Positions 1-8,670 of a stretch of DNA of 64,000 nucleotides are shown here, one piece after another. The DNA lies in contig CAWATZ010000003.1 in assembly GCA_963784995.1 (NCBI GenBank), forward strand, positions 1,674,001 to 1,738,000, given 5' to 3'. The position numbers were made by a program, and so were the translations under genes. Under the pieces are notes generated by a model that saw only the letters and a list, made by a program, of their open reading frames with translations, had not been told where the DNA came from and ran no database searches. Every line of letters starts with the position of its first letter. Within the stretch, counting starts at the first letter, position 1. Source of the stretch: CAWATZ01 sp963784995. GTDB taxonomy: Bacteria; Planctomycetota; Planctomycetia; Gemmatales; Gemmataceae.

Positions 1-166
1 AACTGCCTTGAAGGCGGACCCGGGACGAATTGGTCAGGGCAAAGTAGACGGCGAAACCGCTCATGAACCCGAGGAAGATCGGGGTGGCCCAAAAGAAGTA
101 CAGGTCAAGGCGGTAACGGTATTCCCGCTCAATGGGCTCCAGGCTGGCGTGTTTCTTCGGATCCAT
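1..166 (-). CDS. Membrane protein, N-terminal fragment (runs off left edge)
   Basis: Only the first 55 codons are in the window; the gene continues beyond position 1. It opens MDPKKHASLEPIEREYRYR, a charged cytoplasmic-looking stretch, followed by a hydrophobic span (about residues 24-45, beginning YFFWATPIFLG) that reads as one transmembrane helix. The start is fixed by ATG at 166 with GGAAGGAG just upstream. Family and function cannot be assigned from this fragment. It is on the same strand as the esterase at 200-1066 and lies 33 bp downstream of it, so co-transcription is possible. Confidence 0.6.
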   Translation of the reverse strand, partial: MDPKKHASLEPIEREYRYRLDLYFFWATPIFLGFMSGFAVYFALTNSSRVRLQGS

Positions 167-199
167 ACTCCTTCCTTCCATGAGATACGCGATTAGTTC

Positions 200-1066
200 C
201 TACGGGTTCTTGCCGAGGAACTCATGGCTCTTGAGCCAGGCCGTGAGCCGATCCGGCCAGGAAGAGAGGACCGGGTTATTGGCGGCCAGACCCACGCCGT
301 GCCGGCCCTTCTCGTAAACGTGCATCTCCACCGGGACCTTGTGCTTCCGCAACGCCTGGTAGAACAGGATGCTGTTCTCCGGCGGAACAACCGTGTCCTC
401 GCTGGTGTGGAACAGAAACGTCGGCGGCGTGCGGGCGCTGACCTGCTGATCGTTGCACAGGCTCTCGACCAAGGCTTCCGGTGCATCCTTGCCGAGCAGG
501 TTGTTGCGTGATCCCAGGTGAGCGTAGGGCGGCTTGAGCGTGATGACCGGGTAACAGAGGATGGCGAAGTCGGGCCGGCAGCTGGCCTTGTCGATGGGGT
601 TGTCGGCGTCGGCCTTGCCGTCGTCGAAGTGCGTGGCCACGGTCGAGGCCAGGTGGCCGCCCGCGGAAAAGCCCATGATGCCGACCCGCCTGGGATCAAT
701 GCCCCATTCCTCCGCCCGCGCCCGGACCAGACGGACGGCCCGCTGGGCGTCCTGCAGCGGGGCCGGATGCCGGTAGCGCGGTGCATGGCGATACTGGAGC
801 ACGAAGGCGGTCACGCCCAACTTGTTCAGGAACTGAGCAATGTCCTTGCCCTCGTGGCCCATCGCCAACCCGCCGTAACCGCCACCGGGACAGACCACCA
901 TGCCGGTTCCATTGGCCTTGGCCGGGCGGTAAATGGTCACCTGCGGCTTGTCGGCCGGTTCGGTCCCGATGGCCCCGGGAGCGCCGCTGGGCCAGAGAAG
1001 TTCGACCTTGGGAGCAGGGGCATCGGCGGCAAAGGCGAGCAGCAGGGAGGCAAGTGCGAGGTTCAT
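200..1066 (-). CDS. Secreted alpha/beta-hydrolase, esterase/lipase type
   Basis: A 288-residue protein beginning MNLALASLLLAFAADAPAPK, a short signal peptide, so it probably acts outside the cytoplasm. The fold is the BD-FAE/acetyl-esterase group of alpha/beta-hydrolases seen often in planctomycetes: an oxyanion-type CPGGGYGG loop, nucleophile elbow GFSAGGH, acid residue in HTSEDTVVP and a C-terminal His in KGRHGVG. Together these give a plausible Ser-Asp-His triad, and the likely reaction is ester hydrolysis on acylated carbohydrate or a similar substrate. An upstream in-frame start at 1135 would add 23 residues without signal-peptide character, so ATG at 1066 is preferred. The substrate cannot be read from sequence. 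Confidence 0.85.
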   Translation of the reverse strand: MNLALASLLLAFAADAPAPKVELLWPSGAPGAIGTEPADKPQVTIYRPAKANGTGMVVCPGGGYGGLAMGHEGKDIAQFLNKLGVTAFVLQYRHAPRYRHPAPLQDAQRAVRLVRARAEEWGIDPRRVGIMGFSAGGHLASTVATHFDDGKADADNPIDKASCRPDFAILCYPVITLKPPYAHLGSRNNLLGKDAPEALVESLCNDQQVSARTPPTFLFHTSEDTVVPPENSILFYQALRKHKVPVEMHVYEKGRHGVGLAANNPVLSSWPDRLTAWLKSHEFLGKNP

Positions 1067-1146
1067 GGCGGAGATGGTCCTGTATGCGGGGGCTGGTTGG
1101 GGATCTGCTGCCCATTGTAGGGAACCCGCGAGCATTTTCCTGGCCG

Positions 1147-1644
1147 CTATTCCTCATCCGCCCAGACGGCCAGACACTTTCGGCTCTGCCAGAACTCCTC
1201 CAGCGTCAGCTTCGGGTCAAGGACGCAGCGCACCTGCAACGGACTGAGCCGGACGCTGATCGGATGCGAGCGCTGGCCCTGCCAGGTGCCAATGTCCACG
1301 ACCTCGCTGCCCTGGAGCTGGAGCCCGTGCCGTTGCAGGTACTGCATGATGGCCGGGACCTGAAGATCGACACCGGTAGTCGCCTCGGCGTGCGGGTTCC
1401 GCAGCACGCGGGCCAGGCGGAGCAGCTCGTCGAGATCCTCCGGATGATCGCGGAAGTGCGCTTCGTAGCTGCGATAATAGACGCTCTCCAGGGCCTCTTC
1501 CTGCAAGACAAACTCGCCGTCGATGACGTAGCCCACCGCCCAGCTGTCCGCTCCATAACGCTGGTCCCATTCGCGCTGCCGGGCCGCTCGCTGCTTCGCG
1601 CTGCCGGCCCGGCCGAGTTTCCGCTCAACGATCTGCCAGGGCAT
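1147..1644 (-). CDS. Conserved hypothetical protein, 165 aa
   Basis: Soluble acidic protein starting MPWQIVERKLGRAGSAKQR at an ATG preceded by GCAAGGAGGGC, a strong ribosome binding site. No signal peptide, transmembrane segment or catalytic motif was recognised. The middle is rich in acidic and aromatic residues (for example SVYYRSYEAHFRDHPEDLDE) and the C-terminus contains LTLEEFWQSRKCLAVWADEE. I do not recognise the family. A strong intrinsic-terminator-like hairpin lies about 45 bp upstream of its start on the same strand (1690-1728), which could act as a leader element for this gene. Confidence 0.7.
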   Translation of the reverse strand: MPWQIVERKLGRAGSAKQRAARQREWDQRYGADSWAVGYVIDGEFVLQEEALESVYYRSYEAHFRDHPEDLDELLRLARVLRNPHAEATTGVDLQVPAIMQYLQRHGLQLQGSEVVDIGTWQGQRSHPISVRLSPLQVRCVLDPKLTLEEFWQSRKCLAVWADEE

Positions 1645-1689
1645 GGGTTGCCCTCCTTGCTGTCGTCCGTCAAACACAACCCTCGCGGA

Positions 1690-1728
1690 AAAAAACGGGG
1701 TTGCCCAGCACTCTGGCTGAGCAACCCC
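1690..1728 (-). terminator. Intrinsic terminator-like hairpin on the minus strand
   Basis: Arms GGGGTTGC (1697-1704) and GCAACCCC (1721-1728) enclose a 16-base loop. Read on the minus strand, the stem is followed directly by a run of seven T (1690-1696 is A on the plus strand). That is classic rho-independent geometry. No minus-strand gene was recognised upstream between 1730 and 2317, so the hairpin either ends an unseen small transcript or sits in the 5' leader of the gene starting at 1644. Confidence 0.55.
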
Positions 1729-1783
1729 GGACTCCGGAGGACGTCTACCACGAGACCTGAGACACGGAAGGCTCTCGGACCCG

Positions 1784-1869
1784 CCGAGGGCGATCGCCCG
1801 GCGTGCCGGGCGGTATCGCGATCGGCGAGGTTGTTCCAGTCCGCCCGTGCGCCGGGCGATCGCCCTCGG
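1784..1869. repeat. Inverted repeat with perfect 20-bp arms
   Basis: The left arm 1784-1803 (CCGAGGGCGATCGCCCGGCG) is the exact reverse complement of the right arm 1850-1869; 46 bp lie between. Each arm itself contains the palindrome GGGCGATCGCCC. No gene is present. It could be a transcript-folding or protein-binding element; no second copy was seen in this window. Confidence 0.7.
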
Positions 1870-2317
1870 AAGCGGGGCTGAAACAGCCTTCCCTGGGATG
1901 CATCGGACAGCAAACGCTCGGGCGGCGCAACGCCGCCCTTGGTGCAAGGCACCGGAGCTAGACCTGGCCCTCCAGAGACCCCTTCCTGGGGTCTGAGTGA
2001 GATCGTTGTACCACAGTCGCCGGCGACCTGCAAGCGGTTGGCGACAAGAAAGCCATTGCTCCCCGTACTCGTCAGCATCCGCTCATTGCACAATCTCCTT
2101 GCTGGGTGTAAACTCATTCTTCAGGACAATGCCCTGCTGCCCCGCTTGCATTCCCGACGAGGGAACCCGCCGCTGTCCCGCCTGTGTTCATTGTCCCAAG
2201 GGTGGATTGCTTCAGCATCGACGAATTGGTTGCGTTGACCAGCCGATCCGTGCAAGGGTTCGTCAGCGGACGTTGCATTCCCCGGCTCGTCCAGAGCCGG
2301 GCTGAAAGGGGGTAATC

Positions 2318-3619
2318 ATGAAGAGCCAAGGATTCCGAGTCCTGCTGCTGATCCTGGTTGGTGCGACGTTCCTGCTGGCTGCCGGGCAATCCGGCAAAGC
2401 CGGCGACTGGCCCTGCTGGCGTGGGCCAACGGGCCTGGGGTTCACCGACGAGAAAGACCTGCCGCTCACCTGGAACGGCAAGACCGGCGAGAACATCCTC
2501 TGGAAGTCACCGCTGCACAATGAAGGCCCCAAACCCAGGCTCGAGTTCTCCAGCCCGGGCTGGTCCTGTCCGATCGTCTGGAAGGACCGCGTCTTCGTCA
2601 CCATCGCGCTATGGCCGATCGGCGTGGAAGAGAAGGTGCGACGCATGACCATCCCCTCGCACCACCTCCTCTGCTTCCAGGTCAGCGACGGCAAGCAACT
2701 CTGGGACACGCCGGTCCCGGCGGGCAAGTGCGTGGTCGATAACTTCTATCACGGTTACGCGGTGCCCACTCCGGTCACCGATGGCGAGCACGTCTTTGTC
2801 GTGTTCGGCTCCGGCGTGATCGCCTCGCTCGATTTCGACGGCAAGATCGTCTGGCGGGAAGAGTTCCCGCGCCTGAAGGACGTGGATTCGGGGCTTTGCA
2901 GCAGCCCCATCCTGTACCAGGACACGATCATCGTCCCTGGCATCGATAACGCCGGTTTGCGGGCCCTGGAGAAAAAGACCGGCAGGGTGAAGTGGGAACA
3001 GCAGACCAAGAGCCGCAACAAGATGCCCACGCCGCTCCTCGCGACCATCGGGGGCAAAACGCAGCTGATCCACTACGCCGGCGGCATTCAGGGCCTCGAC
3101 CCGACTACCGGCGAGCTGCTCTGGACCTGCCGGGCCCCTTCGACTTCCTACTCCTCGCCGGCGTTCGGCGCCGGTCTGCTCTACGCCGACGCGGGGCGCG
3201 GCGGCCAGAAGGGCACGGCGGTCGATCCGACCGGCAAGGGGGACGTGACCAAGACCCACGTCAAGTGGGAGATCAAGGTGAATGGGGCGGCCGGCTCCTC
3301 GCCGGTCATCATCGGCGACTATCTCTACCGGGTCAGCGATCCCGGCTTCTTCCGCTGCTGGAAGGCGGACTCGGGCGAGCTGGTGTACGAGGAACGGCTG
3401 CAGAAGATCACCTCGTGCGCCAGCCCGGTCGTCACCGCGGACGGCCGGATCTACCTGGGCGGCGCCACCCGCTGTTACGTCATCAAGGCCGGCCCCAGGT
3501 TCGAGCTGCTGGCCACCAACGACCTCAACGACGGCGCCGACTACACGACGCCGGCCGTCTCCAACGGCCGGATCTTCATCAAGGGGAGGAACTACCTCTG
3601 GTGCATCGGTAAACCGTGA
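2318..3619 (+). CDS. Secreted PQQ-binding-like beta-propeller protein (BamB-like)
   Basis: A 433-residue protein with a clear signal peptide (MKSQGFRVLLLILVGATFLLAAG) and then the planctomycete hallmark WPCWRGPTGLGFTDEKD-PLTW that opens a large family of exported quinoprotein-like propellers. Repeated blade motifs of the type G-x-(I/V)-x-W and 'S-P-(I/V)-(I/V)...' continue to the C-terminus (YLWCIGKP). No alcohol-dehydrogenase PQQ ligand set was identified, so a binding or scaffolding role in the envelope is as likely as catalysis. The start at 2318 has AGGGGG upstream. It is followed on the same strand by a hydrolase after a hairpin at 3660-3703. Confidence 0.85.
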   Translation: MKSQGFRVLLLILVGATFLLAAGQSGKAGDWPCWRGPTGLGFTDEKDLPLTWNGKTGENILWKSPLHNEGPKPRLEFSSPGWSCPIVWKDRVFVTIALWPIGVEEKVRRMTIPSHHLLCFQVSDGKQLWDTPVPAGKCVVDNFYHGYAVPTPVTDGEHVFVVFGSGVIASLDFDGKIVWREEFPRLKDVDSGLCSSPILYQDTIIVPGIDNAGLRALEKKTGRVKWEQQTKSRNKMPTPLLATIGGKTQLIHYAGGIQGLDPTTGELLWTCRAPSTSYSSPAFGAGLLYADAGRGGQKGTAVDPTGKGDVTKTHVKWEIKVNGAAGSSPVIIGDYLYRVSDPGFFRCWKADSGELVYEERLQKITSCASPVVTADGRIYLGGATRCYVIKAGPRFELLATNDLNDGADYTTPAVSNGRIFIKGRNYLWCIGKP

Positions 3620-3659
3620 TTTGAAACCGGGGACTTTCCGTGGGGTAAATCTCCTGGAA

Positions 3660-3703
3660 GGGTTCTCCTGCAAGGGCAGACGTCTTGCCTTGCGGGAGAA
3701 CCC
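3660..3703 (+). repeat. Hairpin between propeller and hydrolase genes
   Basis: GGGTTCTCC...GGAGAACCC arms with an internal GCAAGG/CCTTGC pairing form a 44-bp stem-loop in the 102-bp gap. There is no T-run, so it is not a classic terminator; it may stabilise or partly terminate the upstream transcript. Confidence 0.55.
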
Positions 3704-3721
3704 ATTAGCCTGAGACGTTCC

Positions 3722-4498
3722 ATGTCACGCTTTCTTTGCTTGCCGGCCTTGCTCGCCGTGCTGGTTTGCCACAGCAATCCCGGCCTCGGCCGGTCCGCCG
3801 ACAAGATCGGATCGTTTGATTCCAGGGGAGTCAAGATCTGCTATTCGGTCCAGGGCAAGGGAGAGCCGGTGGTCCTCATCCACGGCTGGCTCTCCTCCGC
3901 CGGGATCAACTGGGGGCTGCCCGGCACCATCGCCTTGCTGGCGAAGGACTTCCAGGTGATCGCCCTGGACGTGCGCGGCCACGGGTTGTCGGACAAGCCG
4001 ACCAGGGAAGAGGCCTATGGTCCGGAGCTGGTCGAGGACGTCGCCCGGCTCCTCGATCATCTCAAGATCCAGAAAGTACACGTCGTCGGCTATTCCATGG
4101 GCGGCATCATCGCCGGGAAGTTCCTGGCCAAGTATCCGGACCGTGTCCTGTCCGGAACGCTCGGCGGCATGGGCTGGTTGAAACCGGGTGGGGCCGCTCA
4201 GTGGGGCTTTCAGCAGATCGGCAAGAACGATCCCAATGCCAGGGCGGTTGCCCTCTGCGGCCGAAGCCTCGCCCGGCTGGCGCTGACCGAAGCGGAGATC
4301 AAGTCGATCCGCGTCCCGGTGACCGTCCTGATTGGCGACAAGGATGATCTGATCAAGAAACTCTACGTCGAGCCGTTGCGGCCAGTGCGCAAGGACTGGC
4401 CGGTGGTCGAGATCAAGGACGGCAACCACTTAAGCTGCATCTTCAAGCCGCAGTTCAAGGAGGCAATCGCGGCCTGGCTCAAGAAGAACACGCGGTAA
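3722..4498 (+). CDS. Secreted alpha/beta-fold hydrolase
   Basis: A 258-residue protein with signal peptide MSRFLCLPALLAVLVCHSNPG. Typical alpha/beta-hydrolase order: HGWLSS oxyanion motif, DVRGHGLSD, nucleophile elbow GYSMGG, acid residue in GDKDD and catalytic His in DGNHLS near the C-terminus. It resembles the epoxide hydrolase/lactonase-like branch (COG0596), but the substrate is unknown. It follows the propeller gene on the same strand and may share its transcript. Confidence 0.85.
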   Translation: MSRFLCLPALLAVLVCHSNPGLGRSADKIGSFDSRGVKICYSVQGKGEPVVLIHGWLSSAGINWGLPGTIALLAKDFQVIALDVRGHGLSDKPTREEAYGPELVEDVARLLDHLKIQKVHVVGYSMGGIIAGKFLAKYPDRVLSGTLGGMGWLKPGGAAQWGFQQIGKNDPNARAVALCGRSLARLALTEAEIKSIRVPVTVLIGDKDDLIKKLYVEPLRPVRKDWPVVEIKDGNHLSCIFKPQFKEAIAAWLKKNTR

Positions 4499-4519
4499 AG
4501 GATTCTGCTGTCCCTCTTC

Positions 4520-4574
4520 AAGTAGGACGGGCTTCCCAGCCCGGCCCGGCCGGCCTGGGAAGGCCGGCCTACTT
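4520..4574. repeat. Imperfect palindrome of the 'gtagg-cgggcttcccag' type
   Basis: AAGTAGGaCGGGCTTCCCAG at the left pairs imperfectly with CTGGGAAGgCCGGCCTACTT at the right, around a GGCCCGGCC centre. It lies 21 bp after a stop codon in a gene-free gap, the usual position of the window's other dispersed palindromes. Confidence 0.6.
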
Positions 4575-4674
4575 CCGAGCGGTGGGGGCTCCCTTGCTCC
4601 TTGAACCCCAGGCGGCTACTACATCTCCAGACGCCTCGATCACCACCATTCCCGTACTCCGAGGGGAAACAGCG

Positions 4675-5907
4675 ATGAAGACCAACCAGGGTCCGAGTGG
4701 GACCAGCCGGCGCGGTTTCTTGAAGCAAGCGGGGGCCCTGTCGATTCCCCTGCTGGCCCCGGCCACGGTCCTGTCGCAGGCCAACCGGCCTCCGGCCAGC
4801 GAGCGCATTGTCATGGCCACCATCGGCTGCGGCGGCCAGGGCACCGGAGACATGGGCGGGTTCATGGGCTTTCCCGAGGTGCAGATGGTGGCCGTCTGCG
4901 ACCCGGTGCCCGAGCATCGTGAGCGAGCCCGCAACAAGGTCAACGACAAGTATCGCAACAAGGACTGCAAGGCGTACAGCGACTTCCGCGAGGTGCTGGC
5001 TCGCGACGACATTGACGCGGTCCTCATCGGCACGCCGGACCACTGGCACGCCCTGATCACCATCGCGGCCTGCCGGGCCGGCAAAGACATTTACTGCGAG
5101 AAGCCCGAATGCCTGACGATCCGCGAGGGACGGGCCATGGTCGAGGCGGTGCGCCGCTATGGCCGGGTCTTCTCCGGCGGCAGCCAGCGCGTGCTGGGCG
5201 ACTACGGCGACTGGCCGCGGATGATCTGGGGCGGCGCGCTTGGCCAGATCAAGGAGGTGTACGTCGATTGCGGCGGTCCCTCGGGGGACTGCTATTTGCC
5301 CGAGCAGCCGGTCCCGCCGGGGCTGGACTGGGACCTGTGGCTGGGGCCGGCCCCGTGGCGGCCGTTCCACGTGAAATTGATCAAGGGCGACTTCCGGCCC
5401 TACCGCGATTACTCCGGCGGCGGCATGACCGACTGGGGCGCGCACCGCTTCGGCGCCGCCCTGTTCGCCACCGGCCTGCACCTGACCGGGCCGACCGACG
5501 TCATCCCGCCCGACGGCAAGGAACACAGGATGCTCACCTACAAGTTCGCCAACGGCATGGTGATGTTCCACGGCGGCACCAAGGACATCACCTACAAGGG
5601 AACCGAAGGAGAACTGTCGCGCGAGATCCAGCCGCCACGGCGGCCGATTCGCTCCTCCGGCATGCCGACCTACAAGGGCCACGGCGGCATCTTCGGCGAC
5701 TTCCTGCACTGCGTCAAGACACGCGAGAAACCGTTCCGCGAAATCGAGATCGCCCACCGGGCCTGCACTGTCTGTCACCTGGGCAACATCGCCTACTGGC
5801 TGGGCCGGCCGCTGAAGTGGGACCCCGTCAAGGAGGAGATCGTCGGCGACCCCGAGGCCAACCGCTGGCTCGATCGCCCCAAGCGTGAGCCGTGGAGTCT
5901 GGCGTGA
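4675..5907 (+). CDS. Gfo/Idh/MocA-family oxidoreductase with Tat signal
   Basis: A 410-residue protein. Start chosen at ATG 4675, which has GAGGGGAAA upstream and places a twin-arginine signal (TSRRGFLKQAG) at residues 10-20, so it is expected to be exported folded. After it come the Rossmann-type glycine motif GCGGQGTG, the DHWHA segment and the EKP motif (CEKPECLT) characteristic of Gfo/Idh/MocA NAD(P)-dependent sugar dehydrogenases; GH109-type enzymes share this layout. The C-terminal half contains the conserved GGMTDWGAHRF and HRACTVCHLGNIAYWLGR. It is followed after 32 bp by a secreted HEAT protein, so an operon is likely. Confidence 0.9.
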   Translation: MKTNQGPSGTSRRGFLKQAGALSIPLLAPATVLSQANRPPASERIVMATIGCGGQGTGDMGGFMGFPEVQMVAVCDPVPEHRERARNKVNDKYRNKDCKAYSDFREVLARDDIDAVLIGTPDHWHALITIAACRAGKDIYCEKPECLTIREGRAMVEAVRRYGRVFSGGSQRVLGDYGDWPRMIWGGALGQIKEVYVDCGGPSGDCYLPEQPVPPGLDWDLWLGPAPWRPFHVKLIKGDFRPYRDYSGGGMTDWGAHRFGAALFATGLHLTGPTDVIPPDGKEHRMLTYKFANGMVMFHGGTKDITYKGTEGELSREIQPPRRPIRSSGMPTYKGHGGIFGDFLHCVKTREKPFREIEIAHRACTVCHLGNIAYWLGRPLKWDPVKEEIVGDPEANRWLDRPKREPWSLA

Positions 5908-5939
5908 ACTCTCCCTTGCCTTCTCTCAAGGAGCCAACA

Positions 5940-7997
5940 ATGCGATACACCCTCGTTTTGACCGTAATCCTCAGCCTGGTCGGGATAGAGGCCTGGTCCG
6001 CCCCGCCCGACCTCAAGGGCAAGACCCTCAAGCAGACCTTCAACGAAGTGCTGCCAGGCTTGACCGCGGAAGCCGCGCAGCAGCGCTGGCAGCAGATCTG
6101 CTTTCAGCTGGGAGCGCCCGGCAACGAGGCGCAGCGGCTGGAAGCGTGCAAGCTGATGGCCGGGAAGCTCGGTGCGGAGACGCCGGTGGCCGCTCGGGTC
6201 TGGCTGCTGAAGCAGCTGGAGCGCATCGGCCGGGAGGAGTGCGTGGACGCCGTCGCGCTGGCCCTCGACGACAAGAACGACCTTGTCCACGATGCGGCGG
6301 TGCGCTGTCTGACCAATAACCCGGCTCCCCAGGCGACCGGCAAGCTGCTCGCCAAGCTGGCCACCGCCGAGGGCAAGGCCCGGGTCGGCCTGCTGAACGC
6401 CCTGGGCCGCCGGGGCGACACGATGGCGACCGCCGCGGTGGCCAAGAACCTGACCAGCACGGACTCGGCGGTCGCCATCGCCGCGGCCCGGACGCTGGGC
6501 CGGTTCGGCAGCTCCGAAGCAGCCACGGCATTGGAGAAAGCACGAGGCCAAGCGGAGGGCAAGGTGCGGCTGGCCATCTGCGATGCCTTGCTGCGCTGTG
6601 CGGATCAGAGGCTGCGCGAAGGCAAGGACCTCCAGGCCACCGTGATCTACCACAAGTTCATCCAAACGGAGGAAGACCGGCCGATTCGCCTGGCGGCCTT
6701 GCAGGGCCTGCTGCGGGCGTCGGGCGACCAGGCCGGCACGAAGATCCTGGAGATCCTCCGCGGTGAAGACAGCGGGGCCCGCAGCATCGCCATCGGTCAG
6801 ATCGAGAACCTCAGCGCCGCCGGGCTGAAACCGCTGGCCGCGAACCTCGACAAGTTGCCGCCGGGCAGTCAGGTGCTGGTGATCACGGCCCTGGCCGTGC
6901 GCGGTGATCGGTCGCAATTGCCGGTTGCCCTGTCTGCAGCGAAGAGCAAGGAGAACGCGCTCCGGCTGGCCGGCATCCAGGCATTGGGCCGGCTCGGCGA
7001 CGTTTCCGTCGTGCCCTTGCTCCTGGAGACCTCGGACGCGGGCGGCACCCTCGGCGGTGCGGCGGCCGACAGTCTGGCGCAGCTCAGAGGCGAAGGGGTC
7101 AACGAGAAGTTGATCGCCGCGCTGGAAGCGGAAAAGACCCCAGCCCGGGTCGGGACGCTGATCGGCATTCTGGAACGGCGGAAGGCCGTGCCGGCGGTGC
7201 CCGCGATCCTGCAAGCCGCCGGCAGTTCCGACGCCGGGGTGCGGACTGCTGCCTTCGCCGGTTTGCGCGGCCTGGCCGAGCCGAAGCACGTCCCCGACAT
7301 GGTGCTGGCCCTGCTGAAGACAGCGAAGGGGAAGGAACGCGAGCAGGCGGAGCAGGCCGTGGTCGCCGTCTGCGGCCAGATCAGCGATCCGCTGAAACGT
7401 GCCGAGCCGGTCCTGGCTCTGGTCAAGGACGGTTTGAAGGAGAAACGCCCGGAGCTGCTGCCCCTGGTGGGCCGGCTCGGCGGACCGGATGCTCTGCGGT
7501 TGATCAAGGAGTCCCTGCCCAGCAGCGAGGTGGAACTGCACGAGGCGGCCCTGACCGGCATCTGCAACTGGCCCGACCCGTCGGCGTCGGAGCAACTGCT
7601 GGCCCTGGCGAAGGGAGCGAAGGAAGCCAGCGAGCGGCAGCGGGCCTTGCAGGCGCTGATCCGGGTGAACGGCCGCGCCGGCGACTGGCCCACCGAGCCC
7701 CGGCTGGCGACGCTTAAACAGACGATGGAACTGTGTGACCGCAATCAGGAGCGGAAGGCCCTGCTTCAGGGGATCGGCTTTGTCCGGCGCATCGAGACGC
7801 TTCGCTACGTCGTGCCGTACCTGGACGACAAGGACCTGAACCAGGCGGCCTGCAAGGCGGTGGTCGAGCTGGCTCATTCCCGGATGCTGCGTGAGCCCAA
7901 CCAGGCGGAGTTCGACAAGGCGCTGAACCGGGTCATCGCCATTTGCAAGGACAAGAACCTGGTGGAGCGCGCCAAACAGTACAGGCAAGCTCCTTGA
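5940..7997 (+). CDS. Secreted HEAT-repeat protein
   Basis: A 685-residue protein with signal peptide (MRYTLVLTVILSLVGIEAWS). Start chosen at 5940 because AAGGAG precedes it and the signal peptide begins there; an in-frame start at 5892 overlaps the upstream gene. The rest is an alpha-helical solenoid with many HEAT-like units of the pattern 'A-x-x-ALGRLGD-x-x-VPLLLE' spread to the C-terminus. Such solenoids mediate protein-protein contact; no enzyme motif is visible. It lies 32 bp after the Tat-signal oxidoreductase and is probably co-transcribed with it. Confidence 0.85.
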   Translation: MRYTLVLTVILSLVGIEAWSAPPDLKGKTLKQTFNEVLPGLTAEAAQQRWQQICFQLGAPGNEAQRLEACKLMAGKLGAETPVAARVWLLKQLERIGREECVDAVALALDDKNDLVHDAAVRCLTNNPAPQATGKLLAKLATAEGKARVGLLNALGRRGDTMATAAVAKNLTSTDSAVAIAAARTLGRFGSSEAATALEKARGQAEGKVRLAICDALLRCADQRLREGKDLQATVIYHKFIQTEEDRPIRLAALQGLLRASGDQAGTKILEILRGEDSGARSIAIGQIENLSAAGLKPLAANLDKLPPGSQVLVITALAVRGDRSQLPVALSAAKSKENALRLAGIQALGRLGDVSVVPLLLETSDAGGTLGGAAADSLAQLRGEGVNEKLIAALEAEKTPARVGTLIGILERRKAVPAVPAILQAAGSSDAGVRTAAFAGLRGLAEPKHVPDMVLALLKTAKGKEREQAEQAVVAVCGQISDPLKRAEPVLALVKDGLKEKRPELLPLVGRLGGPDALRLIKESLPSSEVELHEAALTGICNWPDPSASEQLLALAKGAKEASERQRALQALIRVNGRAGDWPTEPRLATLKQTMELCDRNQERKALLQGIGFVRRIETLRYVVPYLDDKDLNQAACKAVVELAHSRMLREPNQAEFDKALNRVIAICKDKNLVERAKQYRQAP

Positions 7998-8110
7998 CTC
8001 TCTTCACCGCCAGCCGTAGATCAGGCAGGAGCGGCCGGTTGTCTGGAGGTAGCGATGCTGCGGCGATACGCCGTGGAAGGAACGCACCACCCGCAAGGGT
8101 AATGAAGACT

Positions 8111-8143
8111 CCGACAGGGACCGACAGGTTGCGTCCCTGCCGG
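8111..8143. repeat. Hairpin downstream of the HEAT gene
   Basis: CCGaCAGGGAC (8111-8121) and GTCCCTGcCGG (8133-8143) form a short stem in the gap between the convergent genes ending at 7997 and 8220. A CTTTTTG tract follows some 35 bp later. It may mark the 3' end of the upstream operon. Confidence 0.4.
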
Positions 8144-8219
8144 AGGTCCAACGGGAGGTCAGTAGCTCGGCAACCGACCGCTTTTTGTTTGCAATGCGAC
8201 AGTTTGAAACCAGCAGACG

Positions 8220-8537
8220 TTAGAACGGATGGCGGACGATCTGGCGCAGCAGCGCCGCTTGCTGCCTGCGCTCCTCCTTGAAGTTCGACGCCCAGCGTGC
8301 CGCCTTGAGAGCGGCCTCGGCGGCGTACAGGACCGCATCGTGGTCACTCTGCTGAGCCGCCAGGGCGGTGAACTCCTCGACGACCGTCAACGGACTTTTC
8401 ACAGCCGGCAAGTAAGCTGCGATGCGTTGCCAGCAGCGGCGCACAAAGTCCACCAGTTGGTCCCGGGGGATCGTGTTTTCCACCACCTCCAGCATCAGGT
8501 CCGGCTCCTGACAGGTGAGCCATTCCATTTCGGTCAT
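8220..8537 (-). CDS. Short member of the Gemmata M(T/D)E-x-EWL family
   Basis: A 105-residue protein beginning MTEMEWLTCQEPDLMLEVV. The same family opening (MDETEWLESENPFKMLEFL) occurs in the 231-residue protein at 24184-24879, and I recognise it as abundant in Gemmata-like genomes, function unknown. Shared features here are the 'LLR-x-I/V-x-NPF'-type end of the central domain (LLRQIVRHPF). This copy stops exactly there, so it lacks the C-terminal 'LADALEEAGC...HCR...GCWLLDLLL' part of the longer relative. ATG 8537 has GAGGGG upstream; an upstream start at 8579 would lack family similarity. It is either a natural short form or a truncated paralogue. Confidence 0.7.
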   Translation of the reverse strand: MTEMEWLTCQEPDLMLEVVENTIPRDQLVDFVRRCWQRIAAYLPAVKSPLTVVEEFTALAAQQSDHDAVLYAAEAALKAARWASNFKEERRQQAALLRQIVRHPF

Positions 8538-8670
8538 TGCTTGATCCCCTCGCCTGGCCGCATGGGGGCCATCGACCAAGGCACTGCCGCGGCTGTCTGG
8601 GTCAAGGGAATTGTCCCGCGCTGCGGATCGCGGGTCAAGAGGGGCTGATGGAAGGGCCGGAAACGCCTCC

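Larger units (their letters stand above)
1645..2317. other. Intergenic region without a recognised gene (673 bp)
   Basis: Between a minus-strand gene and a plus-strand gene. It contains the terminator-like hairpin at 1690-1728, the 20-bp inverted repeat at 1784-1869 and, just before the next gene, a short GC hairpin CCCCGGCTC...GAGCCGGG near 2280-2300. Open frames here look like shadows: no ribosome binding site, no recognisable protein. Promoters for both flanking genes should lie here, but no convincing -35/-10 pair stands out. Confidence 0.5.

Noticed and set aside
5793..7988. 731-codon open frame antisense to the secreted HEAT protein
   Set aside because: Same shadow effect; the sense strand has a signal peptide, ribosome binding site and HEAT repeats.
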